A DNA stretch of 64,000 nucleotides from Clostridium manihotivorum (GCF_004015185.1 NZ_CP025746.1:2311776-2375775); one strand, 5' to 3'. Counted from the first letter of the stretch, positions 36,123 to 44,707 are shown. Program-made: numbers and translations. The notes: generated by a model not told the origin, from the letters alone.

Positions 36123-37526
36123 ATGATAAATATTGATGAATTAAATATAGATACCTTAAAGAAAGTTTCTATGGATGCGGCGGTATCTATGAAGATACTA
36201 CCTTATAGAGAAGATAAGGAAACCGTCTATGTGCTGTGTGTAACAGACTCTATTGAGAATAGTAAATATTTAAGATTTGTATTTGAAAAATCTATAAAAT
36301 ATAAGAAGATATCAGAGGATCAATTTGATAGGTTCATAGATGAGTTTTATCTTGCAGTTAGTAATAAAGGCAATAAATTGAATAAAGATATTATAGTTTC
36401 AGATATAATGCAAGAATATATAAGTTATGGAATCGATAAAGGGGCAAGCGATATTCATATTGAACCAATGGAAGCAGAGGCTGTTATAAGAGTAAGGGTT
36501 GATGGAAAGCTTTATATTTTTAGAAAGACCGATAAAGTCATATATAATTCACTTCTTACTAGAATCAAGCTCTTGTCAAATATGGATATAACGGAAAAAA
36601 GAAAGCCTCAAGATGGGAAAATACTTTTTTCCAAAAAAGGTAATAGATATGATATTAGAGTTTCATCAATTCCCACTGTTTATGGGGAAAAGTTGGTCCT
36701 AAGGATATTATATAACAGGATACTTCCCTTTGATATAAGTAGCCTAAGTTATAGTGAAGAACAAATTGAGAGTATAAAGAATATTGTTGAACTGAAGCAT
36801 GGTTTAGTATTGGTCTGTGGGCCAACTGGAAGTGGGAAATCCACTACCTTGTACTCCATCTTAAGTAGTGTAAATAGAAATGATGTAAATATCACAACCA
36901 TAGAGGATCCTGTGGAGATATTTATAGATGGAATAAGTCAAATAAATGTAAATGAGAAGGCTGGCATAACCTTCTCAAGTGGATTAAGGAGCATACTTCG
37001 CCAAGACCCAGACATAATCATGGTTGGAGAGATTAGAGACGAAGAAACTGCAAAGATTGCCTTAAGGGCATCAATAACAGGACATAAGGTGTATTCTACC
37101 ATACACACTAATTCTGCTATAGAGGTATTTTCAAGGCTTAAGGATATGGGAATAGAGGAGTATCTACTTGTAGACGCTGTGAAAGGAGTTATATCCCAAA
37201 GGTTAGTTAGAAAACTGTGTATCTGTAAGGAGGAATATGCAGCAGAGGAACATGAGAAAATCCATGGAGAAGTAGAGCTTGGAACAAAGCTATACAGGGC
37301 TAAAGGTTGTGAGAAGTGCAGGGGTACTGGTTATTCTGGAAGAGTTTTAATAAGCGAAATTTTAACTGTAGATATTGAAAGTAAAAGTAGAATTAAGGCT
37401 TTTATAAGTAACCAAGAGGTTATAGATCCGCAGAAGGAACTTAAAAGGCAGTGTAAGGTGATGCTTATGAATGGTGTAATCTCTTTTGAGGATTATTTAG
37501 AATTTGTAAAAGGAGAAGCATTTTGA
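36123..37526 (+). CDS. pilB: Type IV pilus / type II secretion assembly ATPase (PilB/GspE family)
   Basis: 467 residues, a cytoplasmic hexameric ATPase that powers pilin polymerisation. The N2E region has SDIHIEPMEAEAVIRVRVDG, Walker A is GPTGSGKSTTLY, the Asp box is TIEDPVE, Walker B is IIMVGEIRDEETA, and a His box follows in STIHTNSA. A C-terminal zinc site is suggested by LCICKEE and CEKCRGTGYSGR. It lacks a full N1 domain, as shorter ComGA-like enzymes do. It overlaps pilC by 4 nt. AGGAGG precedes the ATG. Confidence 0.93.
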   Translation: MINIDELNIDTLKKVSMDAAVSMKILPYREDKETVYVLCVTDSIENSKYLRFVFEKSIKYKKISEDQFDRFIDEFYLAVSNKGNKLNKDIIVSDIMQEYISYGIDKGASDIHIEPMEAEAVIRVRVDGKLYIFRKTDKVIYNSLLTRIKLLSNMDITEKRKPQDGKILFSKKGNRYDIRVSSIPTVYGEKLVLRILYNRILPFDISSLSYSEEQIESIKNIVELKHGLVLVCGPTGSGKSTTLYSILSSVNRNDVNITTIEDPVEIFIDGISQINVNEKAGITFSSGLRSILRQDPDIIMVGEIRDEETAKIALRASITGHKVYSTIHTNSAIEVFSRLKDMGIEEYLLVDAVKGVISQRLVRKLCICKEEYAAEEHEKIHGEVELGTKLYRAKGCEKCRGTGYSGRVLISEILTVDIESKSRIKAFISNQEVIDPQKELKRQCKVMLMNGVISFEDYLEFVKGEAF

Positions 37527-38551
37527 TTAAAAATAAGGTCAATTATGATTCAATAATTAGGATAAGTTCAGATCTAGCCATATTATTAAGTTCAGGCATA
37601 TCTATCTTCAACTCTTTCGAGATCTTAGCTAATTCTATAAGTAATAAGAGATATAAAAATATTTTGAAAAAGATTATTGAAAAGATACGTGAGGGTAGTA
37701 CTTTATCTGAGGCTTTTGGAAGCTTTACAGATTATTTTCCCAAGCTATTTATACAGATGTTATTTATAGGGGAAAGCAGTGGTAACCTTGTTACTGCCTT
37801 AGAAGAACTTAGTACATTTTATAAAATAAAAAGTGAAATTCGAAAGAAGATTTTTAATCTGTCAATTTACCCAATGATGCTGTTAGGTACATTAGTGACA
37901 ATGATAGTTTTCTATATTCAAGTTATAACGCCGTCCATAGGGGAATTTGTAAAGGGAATGGATAATAAAATCCCGTGGTATACTGAGAAAATCTTATCTG
38001 GGTGTAAATTTATAAGAGAAAATAATGCTCTTGTTATGACGGCTTTAATTTGCTGGGGAATAGGAACTGCTTTTTTATTATATCTTATAGCAAAGAATAA
38101 AGCAGTAATAGCAGTAGTTAGTAGAAGTAGATTAATTAGAGGCTTTAAAGAAGTTTTAGAGATAGAAGCCTTGCTACTTATAATAAAATGCGGGATTCCT
38201 TTGGTACATGGACTAGAAATACTAATAGATACCTTTAGTAGTGGTAATATTGAGTATGGTTTCAACGACATAAAAGCATCAATAAACAATGGAGTAACCC
38301 TAAGTGAGGCCTTTGCTAGCACAGAAAGCTTTTCAGATTTAACATTAAGCATGATTACTGTTGGAGAGGAGTCTGGAAGACTTGAATATACCTTGGAAAG
38401 ACTGAAAGATATGCTTATGGACAACTTCAAAAAGGCGTTGGATAGGTTGACCGCCCTTATTCAACCAATATTAATATTAGTTATTGGAGTAATAGTATGT
38501 TTTCTCATTCTAATAATGATGGTTCCTATTTATTCAAGTCTAAATGTCTAA
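37523..38551 (+). CDS. pilC: Type IV pilus inner-membrane platform protein (PilC/GspF family)
   Basis: 342 residues from TTG 37523. Two T2SSF domains (residues about 10-130 and 210-330) each carry the helical bundle typical of GspF; membrane helices lie near 110-130, 165-185 and 315-340. GESSGNLVTALEEL and its counterpart GEESGRLEYTLERL are the repeated family motifs. It anchors the ATPase and assembles pilin. The end is overlapped for 55 nt by the first prepilin gene. Confidence 0.92.
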   Translation: MIKNKVNYDSIIRISSDLAILLSSGISIFNSFEILANSISNKRYKNILKKIIEKIREGSTLSEAFGSFTDYFPKLFIQMLFIGESSGNLVTALEELSTFYKIKSEIRKKIFNLSIYPMMLLGTLVTMIVFYIQVITPSIGEFVKGMDNKIPWYTEKILSGCKFIRENNALVMTALICWGIGTAFLLYLIAKNKAVIAVVSRSRLIRGFKEVLEIEALLLIIKCGIPLVHGLEILIDTFSSGNIEYGFNDIKASINNGVTLSEAFASTESFSDLTLSMITVGEESGRLEYTLERLKDMLMDNFKKALDRLTALIQPILILVIGVIVCFLILIMMVPIYSSLNV

Positions 38552-38988
38552 GTATAAAAAAAGGCTTAACCTTAATTGAACTGGTAGTTTATATTGCTAT
38601 ATTGCTTATTTTCCTAAGTGTCTTTGATATGTGCTACAAGGGCGTAAAAAAATTAGATGAAGATAAGTATAAAGAAGAAGTGAAAAATGAAATTCACAAT
38701 TTAATAACCTATTCTACTTGCGCCTGCAAAAACAATAAACAGGACGGAAGAATAATTTTTGATAAGGATAGAGTTATCTTAAAGATAGGTGAAGACAAGA
38801 AGAAAGAAATAGATTTGAGAAAGGGTTATACTGTAAGTTTTAATGCTAGCTCTATAAATAATCTTATGGTCATAAATAATAACGGCAAGATATATACTGC
38901 TGGAACTATATTAATAAATGTACCAGATAAGAGCAGAATTACAATGAGTACTTCAGTAGATAGTTTATATGTTAGAGTTAAGGAATAA
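38497..38988 (+). CDS. Prepilin-like protein 1
   Basis: 163 residues. A leader ending KKG is followed by LTLIELVVYIAILLIFLSVF: a prepilin peptidase site (after G) with glutamate at +5 and the hydrophobic N-terminal helix. The rest is a small soluble domain with no recognised family. The ATG at 38497 lies inside pilC but has GGAG 7 nt upstream, and no other start is available. The leader of about 23 residues is long. It could be a major or minor pilin. Confidence 0.82.
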   Translation: MFSHSNNDGSYLFKSKCLSIKKGLTLIELVVYIAILLIFLSVFDMCYKGVKKLDEDKYKEEVKNEIHNLITYSTCACKNNKQDGRIIFDKDRVILKIGEDKKKEIDLRKGYTVSFNASSINNLMVINNNGKIYTAGTILINVPDKSRITMSTSVDSLYVRVKE

Positions 38989-39442
38989 ATATATAAGGTT
39001 TAGAGAAATAAAAGAAAAAGGAAACATACTTATTGATGCTGTAGTAGGAACAGCGATTTTATTATCTATGTCTGTAGCCATCTTTTTTACACTTGAAGTA
39101 AATGAAAAGAATTTAGCTCTGCATAAGCAAAGTACTTTGAATACTCAAGCTCTTGACTATGTTGTAAAAGAACTTAAATATAATTACAGCTATGATGAAA
39201 TAAAAGCAAAAGCTATACAGCAATCTGGAATTTATAAATTTTCTGTAGCAAATCTAAATATAGATAATATCAAAGGAAAAGAACTTTTTTCTCTAGATAA
39301 AGAATGTAGCAATAATTATGTTCAACTTAAAATGGAAGAAGATATAAGTGGAGCTTTTGTAAAAATTGATATAAATATAGATAGTATAAAAAACGGAGTA
39401 AATATAAGTAAGTGCTATTCCATGAGAAAGGTTAAGATATGA
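38969..39442 (+). CDS. Prepilin-like protein 2 with aspartate at +5
   Basis: 157 residues. The leader ends EKG, then NILIDAVVGTAILLSMSVA. The helix follows the prepilin pattern, but position +5 is Asp, not Glu. It overlaps the previous gene by 20 nt, and the start codon is uncertain because no strong site precedes ATG 38969. No C-terminal family is recognised. Probably a minor pseudopilin. Confidence 0.7.
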   Translation: MLELRNKYIRFREIKEKGNILIDAVVGTAILLSMSVAIFFTLEVNEKNLALHKQSTLNTQALDYVVKELKYNYSYDEIKAKAIQQSGIYKFSVANLNIDNIKGKELFSLDKECSNNYVQLKMEEDISGAFVKIDINIDSIKNGVNISKCYSMRKVKI

Positions 39443-39909
39443 TGAAAAAGAAAGGATATGTTTTGACAGAGTTATTACTATACATATCTATTGCTATGGT
39501 TATTGTAGTACTTGCATTTAATGTTCTGATTTTGTCCTTGAAAGAATTAAAGCAGGGAAAAAGAGATGAGATAGCCTACGATAATATGATAAATTTAATC
39601 ACTTATATAGATAATGCAATTAGAGAACCAATAAGCAAGAGCTTTAATGTCACAGATACCAAACTTACAATATCTCTAAACAATACTGACCATGAGGACG
39701 AAATATTAAGTTTCACATCAGGTGAGTTAAAGTTTTTAAGGATTGGTTATATTGGTAGCGGGGCCTCTAGAACAGCTGTATTGAAAGAAAGTAAAACTTT
39801 ACTTTCTGGTGTAAGCAGTGCAAGTTTCTATAAAAAGAATAACTTAATGTACATCTATATAAAGGTTGGAGAAGAGGAGATAAAGAAATGTTTACCTTTA
39901 AGAAGTTAA
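39439..39909 (+). CDS. Prepilin-like protein 3
   Basis: 156 residues. A very short leader (MMKKKG) then YVLTELLLYISIAMVIVVLAF, with Glu at +5 and the N-methyl helix of type IV pilins. The globular part has beta-rich sequence (LTISLNNTDHEDEILSFTSG) resembling ComGF/PilW-type minor pilins in layout only. It overlaps the previous gene by 4 nt and the next by 22 nt. Confidence 0.8.
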   Translation: MMKKKGYVLTELLLYISIAMVIVVLAFNVLILSLKELKQGKRDEIAYDNMINLITYIDNAIREPISKSFNVTDTKLTISLNNTDHEDEILSFTSGELKFLRIGYIGSGASRTAVLKESKTLLSGVSSASFYKKNNLMYIYIKVGEEEIKKCLPLRS

Positions 39910-40058
39910 AAAAAGGATATGTATCCTTAGAAGTATTGATAATATTGTCCATAGCCCTTTCTTTAAGTGCAATGGCAATAGCTAGGACAGAGAGAATATA
40001 TAATATAGATAAGCTTCAGGAACAGGAGATTATTAATGAGATGAGCGAGGTAAGATGA
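39888..40058 (+). CDS. Very short prepilin-like protein 4 (56 residues)
   Basis: ATG 39888 follows GAAGAGGAGATAAAGAA, a strong site inside the previous gene. The 56-residue product has a basic leader KKLKKG, then YVSLEVLIILSIALSLSAMA (Glu at +5) and only about 26 polar residues (ERIYNIDKLQEQEIINEMSE). So it is essentially the pilin helix with a short tail. Its stop overlaps the next start (ATGA). Four-gene prepilin sets are usual, but such a short member is not. Confidence 0.8.
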   Translation: MFTFKKLKKGYVSLEVLIILSIALSLSAMAIARTERIYNIDKLQEQEIINEMSEVR

Positions 40059-40666
40059 AAAATAATTTTTTGCTTGTGGATTCTTATAAAGAACAATTTA
40101 GTTTAAATTTTGATAAAACTAGAAAGGTCGAAGTTGTAATCATTGATAAGGAGTTATTTGTAAGAGAATTTGAGTTTAGTAGTGGTAAACAACTTAAAAA
40201 CTTTTTTCATAAGGACATAAAAGTAGCTTTCGAGACAGCAAAGTTCTTATTTCATTACGAAATAATTAAATCAAGAAATAAAATAAAGCTGATATTATAT
40301 GGTATAAATGCTGTTGAGAAGGTTAAGGAAATATGGCAAAAGTACAAGGTGAAAAAGGTATTGCCTATACAGTATCTTTTAGCTTATTCGGTTAAGAAGG
40401 TTTCAAAAGGAAATAGCTTTGTGGTTATATATAGTCTTAAGGAAAGTTTATATATAGTAGATTTAGAACATGGACATATACAGTATAACAGATTATTCAA
40501 AATGTATAAGCAAGATGGAATAAATCTTGAAGTACTACTGGATTATAGTCAATATGACAGGAAAAAGCCTCTTTATGTAATAAAACAAGAGGATGAAGTA
40601 ATTATAGATATTGAAAATAAATATGAATTTAAGATCATAGAAAGAGAGACTGTTAATGTACCTTAG
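40055..40666 (+). CDS. PilM-like protein (divergent, by position)
   Basis: 203 residues, soluble. It begins NNFLLVDSYKEQFSLNF and has alternating strands and helices compatible with an actin-like fold, but the phosphate-binding motifs are not clear. PilM, PilN and PilO follow the pilins in many operons, and the next two genes have PilN and PilO topology, so this is the PilM position. Coupled to its neighbours by ATGA overlap and a 11-nt overlap. Identification is tentative. Confidence 0.5.
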   Translation: MKNNFLLVDSYKEQFSLNFDKTRKVEVVIIDKELFVREFEFSSGKQLKNFFHKDIKVAFETAKFLFHYEIIKSRNKIKLILYGINAVEKVKEIWQKYKVKKVLPIQYLLAYSVKKVSKGNSFVVIYSLKESLYIVDLEHGHIQYNRLFKMYKQDGINLEVLLDYSQYDRKKPLYVIKQEDEVIIDIENKYEFKIIERETVNVP

Positions 40667-41090
40667 AAAATATAAAGACTTTTGGCCTGAAAATATAATT
40701 GAAGAGAAAAACAAAGAGCTGTTGAGTGCTTTAGGTAGAGTAATTATATATATAATAATAGTAAATTTGGTGATTGCACCTTTCTCCTACAATAAATATA
40801 TAGAGGTACAAAAAGAGGTGGAAAATAGAAGGTTGCTTAGTCAGCCTAAGCCTATAGTGATTGACAGCCATGAAAAGAAACATATAGATAAGGCTATTAT
40901 AAATAAGATAACTAAGCTTATAGATGAACTAGCAGTTAAGAATTTTGCTTATGCTGATAATAATTTGACTTTTAGTGGCAATTACGCTGATATAAATAAA
41001 TATCTTAAATATTTCTCGGAAAATAAGCTTAAGGTTGTATCTGTAGAAAATCAAAACAACTTGTTGAGAATAGTAGTGAGGATGCAATGA
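40656..41090 (+). CDS. PilN-like bitopic membrane protein
   Basis: 144 residues. A cytoplasmic N-terminus of about 28 residues, one helix (VIIYIIIVNLVIAPF), a heptad-like stretch and a C-terminal alpha/beta domain ending VENQNNLLRIVVRMQ. PilN proteins have this topology and dimerise with PilO. The N-terminal INLLP motif that PilN uses to bind PilM is not obvious. The stop overlaps the next ATG by 4 nt. Confidence 0.55.
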   Translation: MYLRKYKDFWPENIIEEKNKELLSALGRVIIYIIIVNLVIAPFSYNKYIEVQKEVENRRLLSQPKPIVIDSHEKKHIDKAIINKITKLIDELAVKNFAYADNNLTFSGNYADINKYLKYFSENKLKVVSVENQNNLLRIVVRMQ

Positions 41091-41512
41091 AAAAGTTTTT
41101 TGTAAAAATGTCTATGATTATTATTTTATTATTGGTTATGATATCTCAAATGCTTTTCAATTTAGATTATTTTAGACACAATACAAATGAAAATAACCCT
41201 GTTTCTGCGGAGCCTACTAATATGAAACTGGAAGAGAATAAATATACTAGTGATGAAAGTGACAAAGTTCCCTTTTACGAAGCTATTAATAAGTTTAAAA
41301 ACATAGAAGGATTGAATATAACAAGTATTAATAGCAAAGAAGGATACAAGGAAATTAATTTCAACATCAATACTGAAGCCTCGAAATTAGTTAAAATATT
41401 TGATTTTTTGGAAGACAATGATATTATAATTATAAGATATGATATCGAAGAAAAAGATAGCAATTTAATATGCAATATTTTGGGGCAATATAAGGGGGAA
41501 GCAAATGGATAA
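41087..41512 (+). CDS. PilO-like bitopic membrane protein
   Basis: 141 residues. An N-terminal helix (SMIIILLLVMISQMLF), a linker, and a C-terminal domain with IEGLNITSINSKEGYKEINF and VKIFDFLEDNDIIIIRYDIE, resembling the ferredoxin-like fold of PilO. Evidence is topology and gene order. It overlaps aroK by 8 nt, so aroK is translated from the same message. Confidence 0.55.
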   Translation: MKKFFVKMSMIIILLLVMISQMLFNLDYFRHNTNENNPVSAEPTNMKLEENKYTSDESDKVPFYEAINKFKNIEGLNITSINSKEGYKEINFNINTEASKLVKIFDFLEDNDIIIIRYDIEEKDSNLICNILGQYKGEANG

Positions 41513-42023
41513 TTTAATTTTAGTGGGGATGCCTTGTTCTGGCAAAACTACTGTTGGGCAAATATTAGCAGAGAAGATAAAAATGGAGTTTTTTGATAGT
41601 GATGATTACATAAAATCGAAAACTCAGAAATCCATTGAGGATATTTTTAGTGAATATGGAGAAGGCTATTTTAGAGAATTAGAAAGAGATGTTATATTAG
41701 ACGAAATTTCTGTTTTCCATAACACAATAGTTTCAACCGGTGGAGGTATGCCTACAAAGTTCGATAATATGGAAAGGCTGAAAAAATGCGGTACGGTAAT
41801 ATATCTTAAAAATACTGTAGAAAATTTAAACGAAAGATTAGATAGAAAAAATAGACCGCTATTTAAAGATCCTAATGCAATAAAAACTTTAGAAGAACTT
41901 TTAAATACAAGAAACTCAATATATGAAAAAGCTGATATTATAATTGATTGTGCTAGTGCCACACCAGAAGAAATCTGCGATAAGATTCTAGTGTCCATAA
42001 ATAGTATGAACATCCATTTTTAA
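41505..42023 (+). CDS. aroK: Shikimate kinase
   Basis: 172 residues. It phosphorylates shikimate at O3 in the route to chorismate. Walker A is GMPCSGKTTVGQIL, FFDSDDYI binds shikimate and magnesium, STGGGMP is the conserved Walker B-like segment, and the lid has RLDRKNRPLF. AAGGGGGAAGC precedes the ATG inside the previous gene. No other aro genes are near, so it is an isolated member of the pathway at the end of the pilus operon. Confidence 0.94.
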   Translation: MDNLILVGMPCSGKTTVGQILAEKIKMEFFDSDDYIKSKTQKSIEDIFSEYGEGYFRELERDVILDEISVFHNTIVSTGGGMPTKFDNMERLKKCGTVIYLKNTVENLNERLDRKNRPLFKDPNAIKTLEELLNTRNSIYEKADIIIDCASATPEEICDKILVSINSMNIHF

Positions 42024-42270
42024 TTAAAATAATTGCAATTAAGCTCACCTTCTGATAAAATATCATTGTTGTGTGTGAGTGAGAGGTAATGATCATTAAA
42101 TTTTTAAAACGAAATATAACGATATTAGATATTTTATAGAGATTTATGCACTACGCTCAATAGCCCATAAAGAATTCGATTTTGAATTCACAGCTTAAGG
42201 TTGTTGGTATTAAAATACCTGAACGGGTTATAATATATAATGAATTAATAGATTTTGGAGGGATACCACT
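42024..42270 (+). promoter_or_regulatory. Upstream region of efp with a TATAAT box and a short palindrome
   Basis: TATAAT at 42229-42234 is 37 bp before the efp start; the best -35 (TTGGTA 42204-42209) has a 19-nt spacer. GGTATTAAAATACC (42207-42220), a perfect 6-bp inverted repeat with a 2-nt loop, overlaps the spacer and could be an operator. The rest of the gap shows no gene. Confidence 0.4.
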
Positions 42271-42828
42271 ATGATATCAGCAGGAGATTTAAGAAAAGGT
42301 ACAACTTTTGAATTAGATGGACAAGTGTATACTGTTGTTGACTTCCTACATGTTAAACCAGGAAAGGGAGCAGCATTTGTAAGAACAAAATTAAGATACG
42401 TAATGACAGCAGGAGTTGTAGATAGAAACTTTAACCCAACTGAAAAACTTCAAGAAGCTGTAATTGAAAGAAAAGAAATGCAATACTTATATTCAGATGG
42501 AGAGTTATACTACTTCATGGATCAAGAAACATTTGAACAAATTCCTCTTAACCATGAAAAGGTTGAAGATGCAATAAAGTTCTTAAAGGAAAATATGTTT
42601 GCAGTAATTAAATTCTACAAAGGTCAAGCTTTCTCAGTTGAAGCTCCAAACTTTGTTGAATTACAAGTTACTGAAACTGAACCAGGTGTTAAAGGAAATA
42701 CAGCTACAAACGTTCAAAAGCCTGCAACTGTTGAAACTGGAGCTGTAATAAACGTACCTATATTTGTTAACGAAGGTGACGTTATAAGAATAGACACAAG
42801 AACTGGGGAATACATGGAAAGAGTATAG
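42271..42828 (+). CDS. efp: Elongation factor P
   Basis: 185 residues, full length. EF-P relieves ribosome stalling at polyproline. The KOW-like domain I has [20 protein letters not shown] and [12 protein letters not shown], with the modifiable lysine in the PGKGAA loop; OB domains II and III end [22 protein letters not shown]. Codon use (AAC, GGA, AAA) suggests high expression. TGGAGGG precedes the ATG, and a hairpin follows. Confidence 0.97.
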   Translation: MISAGDLRKGTTFELDGQVYTVVDFLHVKPGKGAAFVRTKLRYVMTAGVVDRNFNPTEKLQEAVIERKEMQYLYSDGELYYFMDQETFEQIPLNHEKVEDAIKFLKENMFAVIKFYKGQAFSVEAPNFVELQVTETEPGVKGNTATNVQKPATVETGAVINVPIFVNEGDVIRIDTRTGEYMERV

Positions 42829-42835
42829 GCTGAAT

Positions 42836-42870
42836 ATATGCTAAGTTCAATATGGACTTAGCATATTCAT
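42836..42870 (+). terminator. Hairpin after efp
   Basis: ATATGCTAAGT (42836-42846) and ACTTAGCATAT (42856-42866) form an 11-bp perfect stem with a 9-nt loop, followed by TCATTTC. The T-run is weak. Confidence 0.7.
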
Positions 42871-42927
42871 TTCATAAGAAAACCTATTGAAGATTTTTTA
42901 TTCCTATGTTTGAAGGATGTGTAAATA

Positions 42928-43305
42928 ATGAAGGAACTAAGAGAGAAAATATCAAAGCTAAGTGCATTAATAAGTGAAGATTCGAACACTGATAACAGAG
43001 ATTTTAAAGTTAATGTATTAGATATTTTGAGCGATATTTGTGATGAAGTTGAAGCTTTACAAGTAAATCAAGAAAGTCTAACAGAAAACATAGAATTCTT
43101 AAATAATGATATATCGGACATACAAGAGGATTTATTTGAGGATGTATCAGTGGATGACTTGGATTGTGGTGATGAAGAGTATGTTGAAGTCACTTGTAAT
43201 AAATGCGGAAAAGGTATATTCTTTGAGCAGTCAGCCTTAGATAATAATACTGAAATTCCTTGTCCGTATTGTGGGGCAGATATATATACATCAACTAAAA
43301 ACTAA
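42928..43305 (+). CDS. CD1247-like protein with C-terminal zinc ribbon
   Basis: 125 residues. The N-terminal helical part (KELREKISKLSALI, DILSDICDEVEALQ) forms a likely coiled coil to about residue 70. After an acidic linker, a zinc ribbon has cysteine pairs in CNKCGKG and CPYCGAD. Clostridia carry small proteins of this build between efp and spoIIIA. The role is unknown; the acidic linker and zinc ribbon hint at a nucleic acid- or RNA polymerase-associated function. Its own terminator follows. Confidence 0.75.
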   Translation: MKELREKISKLSALISEDSNTDNRDFKVNVLDILSDICDEVEALQVNQESLTENIEFLNNDISDIQEDLFEDVSVDDLDCGDEEYVEVTCNKCGKGIFFEQSALDNNTEIPCPYCGADIYTSTKN

Positions 43306-43328
43306 ATTTGGGATTCATCGCTTAAAAA

Positions 43329-43367
43329 GAAGCAAGCAAATTATTTTTAATTTGCTTGCTTCTTTTT
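43329..43367 (+). terminator. Intrinsic terminator of the zinc-ribbon gene
   Basis: GAAGCAAGCAAATT and AATTTGCTTGCTTC form a 14-bp perfect stem with a 6-nt loop, followed by five T. Confidence 0.93.
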
Positions 43368-43543
43368 GCGTGTTGATATATTTCTTGAATTTAAGGATAA
43401 GTAAAAATTTTCTTGAGTTATTAAAGTGACTTCAATAGAGCAAAAAGAAAGTGATTAGTCGCCTGCCAGAATTTCTTCACATACGTTCAGAAAAGGCAGA
43501 TGCGCAAAAAATCTCTAATAAAAAGCGTATTAGAAATTTTTTA
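43363..43543 (+). repeat. Family A variant, tandem copy A6
   Basis: It follows the terminator above. The 5' third differs from other copies, but the core CGCCTGCC (43460-43467), TTCACATACGTTCAG and GGCAGATGCGC is nearly identical to A4 and A5. It ends with its own hairpin TCTAAT/ATTAGA and a T-run (43514-43542) in place of the usual GTCGC hairpin. Confidence 0.7.
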
Positions 43544-43705
43544 GTTTTCTAGGGAAAGAGTTATGTTACTTAAGAATTAAAGAAATTAAATTTCCTTGAG
43601 TTATTAAAGTAATTGGAATAGAGCAAAAAGAAAGAAATTGGCCGTCTTTCAGAATTTTCTCATGTACATTGGGAAGAAGCAGATATTCATTTTAGAAAGG
43701 GGATA
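43537..43705 (+). repeat. Family A variant, tandem copy A7 (degenerate)
   Basis: TTTTCTAGGGAAAGAG resembles the start of A3. CTTGAGTTATTAAAGT and AATAGAGCAAAAAGAAAG are shared with A6, showing tandem duplication at a spacing of about 183 bp. The central stem has decayed (CCGTCTTTC / AGCAGATA). Confidence 0.65.
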
Positions 43706-43792
43706 AGAACTTTTTAAAATATTATGTAATATTTCTTTAGTTAACCTAATAAATATTATATAAGATTACAAAAGTTGAGAGAGGGGGATTTT

Positions 43793-44707
43793 ATGGATGA
43801 TTTAAAAAATGTTCTACCAATGAATTTATTGAAGCTCATTGAAGATAGGCCTGATTTAAGTAAGTTACAGGAGATAAGACTTAAGTGTAATAAACCAGTT
43901 ATGCTAAATGTTGATAACAAAGAGGTAATTCTAAACTATACCACTAGCAGAGAGGAAATTAATAATATCTTTAATAGGATAAGTAATTTTTCAATCTATG
44001 CGTTTGAAGAGGATATAAAACAAGGTTTTATAACCATTAAAGGTGGTCATAGGATAGGGGTTACGGGACATTGGGTAAATGATGATGGAGTAATCAAGTC
44101 CTTGAAGTCAGTGTTTTCTATTAATATAAGAATAGCACGGCAAGTTATAGGCTGCTCTGATAAGTTATTAGAGCATGTTATAAAAGGGGACAAGTTATAT
44201 AATACAATTTTAGTTTCGCCGCCAAAGTGTGGAAAGACAACCTTATTACGAGATCTTACGAGAAACATATCTAATGGATATCTAAAATATAATTTAACAG
44301 GTAAAAAAGTGTGTGTTATTGATGAGAGAAGTGAGATAGCAGCCTGTCATTTAGGGGTTCCTCAAATGGATGTAGGTGTAAGAACAGATATCTATGACAA
44401 TTGTATGAAGTATCTAGGGCTTATGATGGCCATAAGATGTATGTCACCAGATGTTATTATATGCGATGAGATAGGTACTGAAAAGGATGTGGAAGCTATT
44501 GTTTCTGCGTTTAATTGCGGAGTAAAAATTATTTCTACTATTCATGGAAATGACGAAAATGACCTCTACAATAGACCTGTATTTAACAAGCTTTTAGAAA
44601 ATAAAGTTATAGAAAGAATTATAGTTTTGAGTAATAAAAACGGAGTAGGAACCATAGAAAAGATAGTGGACACTACCTTAGATAGGCAGGTGGTAAATGT
44701 TGTTTAA
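43793..44707 (+). CDS. spoIIIAA: Stage III sporulation protein AA
   Basis: 304 residues from ATG 43793, preceded by GAGAGAGGGGG; the upstream TTG at 43775 overlaps that site. SpoIIIAA is the ATPase of the SpoIIIA-SpoIIQ feeding-tube channel, related to secretion ATPases. Walker A is PPKCGKTTLLRDL and Walker B is VIICDEIGTE; GGHRIGVTGHW and IDERSEIAA are family marks. Expressed in the mother cell under sigma-E in other spore formers. It overlaps spoIIIAB by 11 nt. Confidence 0.96.
   Translation: MDDLKNVLPMNLLKLIEDRPDLSKLQEIRLKCNKPVMLNVDNKEVILNYTTSREEINNIFNRISNFSIYAFEEDIKQGFITIKGGHRIGVTGHWVNDDGVIKSLKSVFSINIRIARQVIGCSDKLLEHVIKGDKLYNTILVSPPKCGKTTLLRDLTRNISNGYLKYNLTGKKVCVIDERSEIAACHLGVPQMDVGVRTDIYDNCMKYLGLMMAIRCMSPDVIICDEIGTEKDVEAIVSAFNCGVKIISTIHGNDENDLYNRPVFNKLLENKVIERIIVLSNKNGVGTIEKIVDTTLDRQVVNVV

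Noticed and set aside
37918..38430. 170-codon - strand ORF inside pilC
   Set aside because: pilC is clearly real in the other frame; the - strand frame is a shadow.
43775..43792. TTG start giving six extra residues to SpoIIIAA
   Set aside because: The TTG lies on the GAGAGGGGG ribosome binding site; ATG 43793 has the right spacing.
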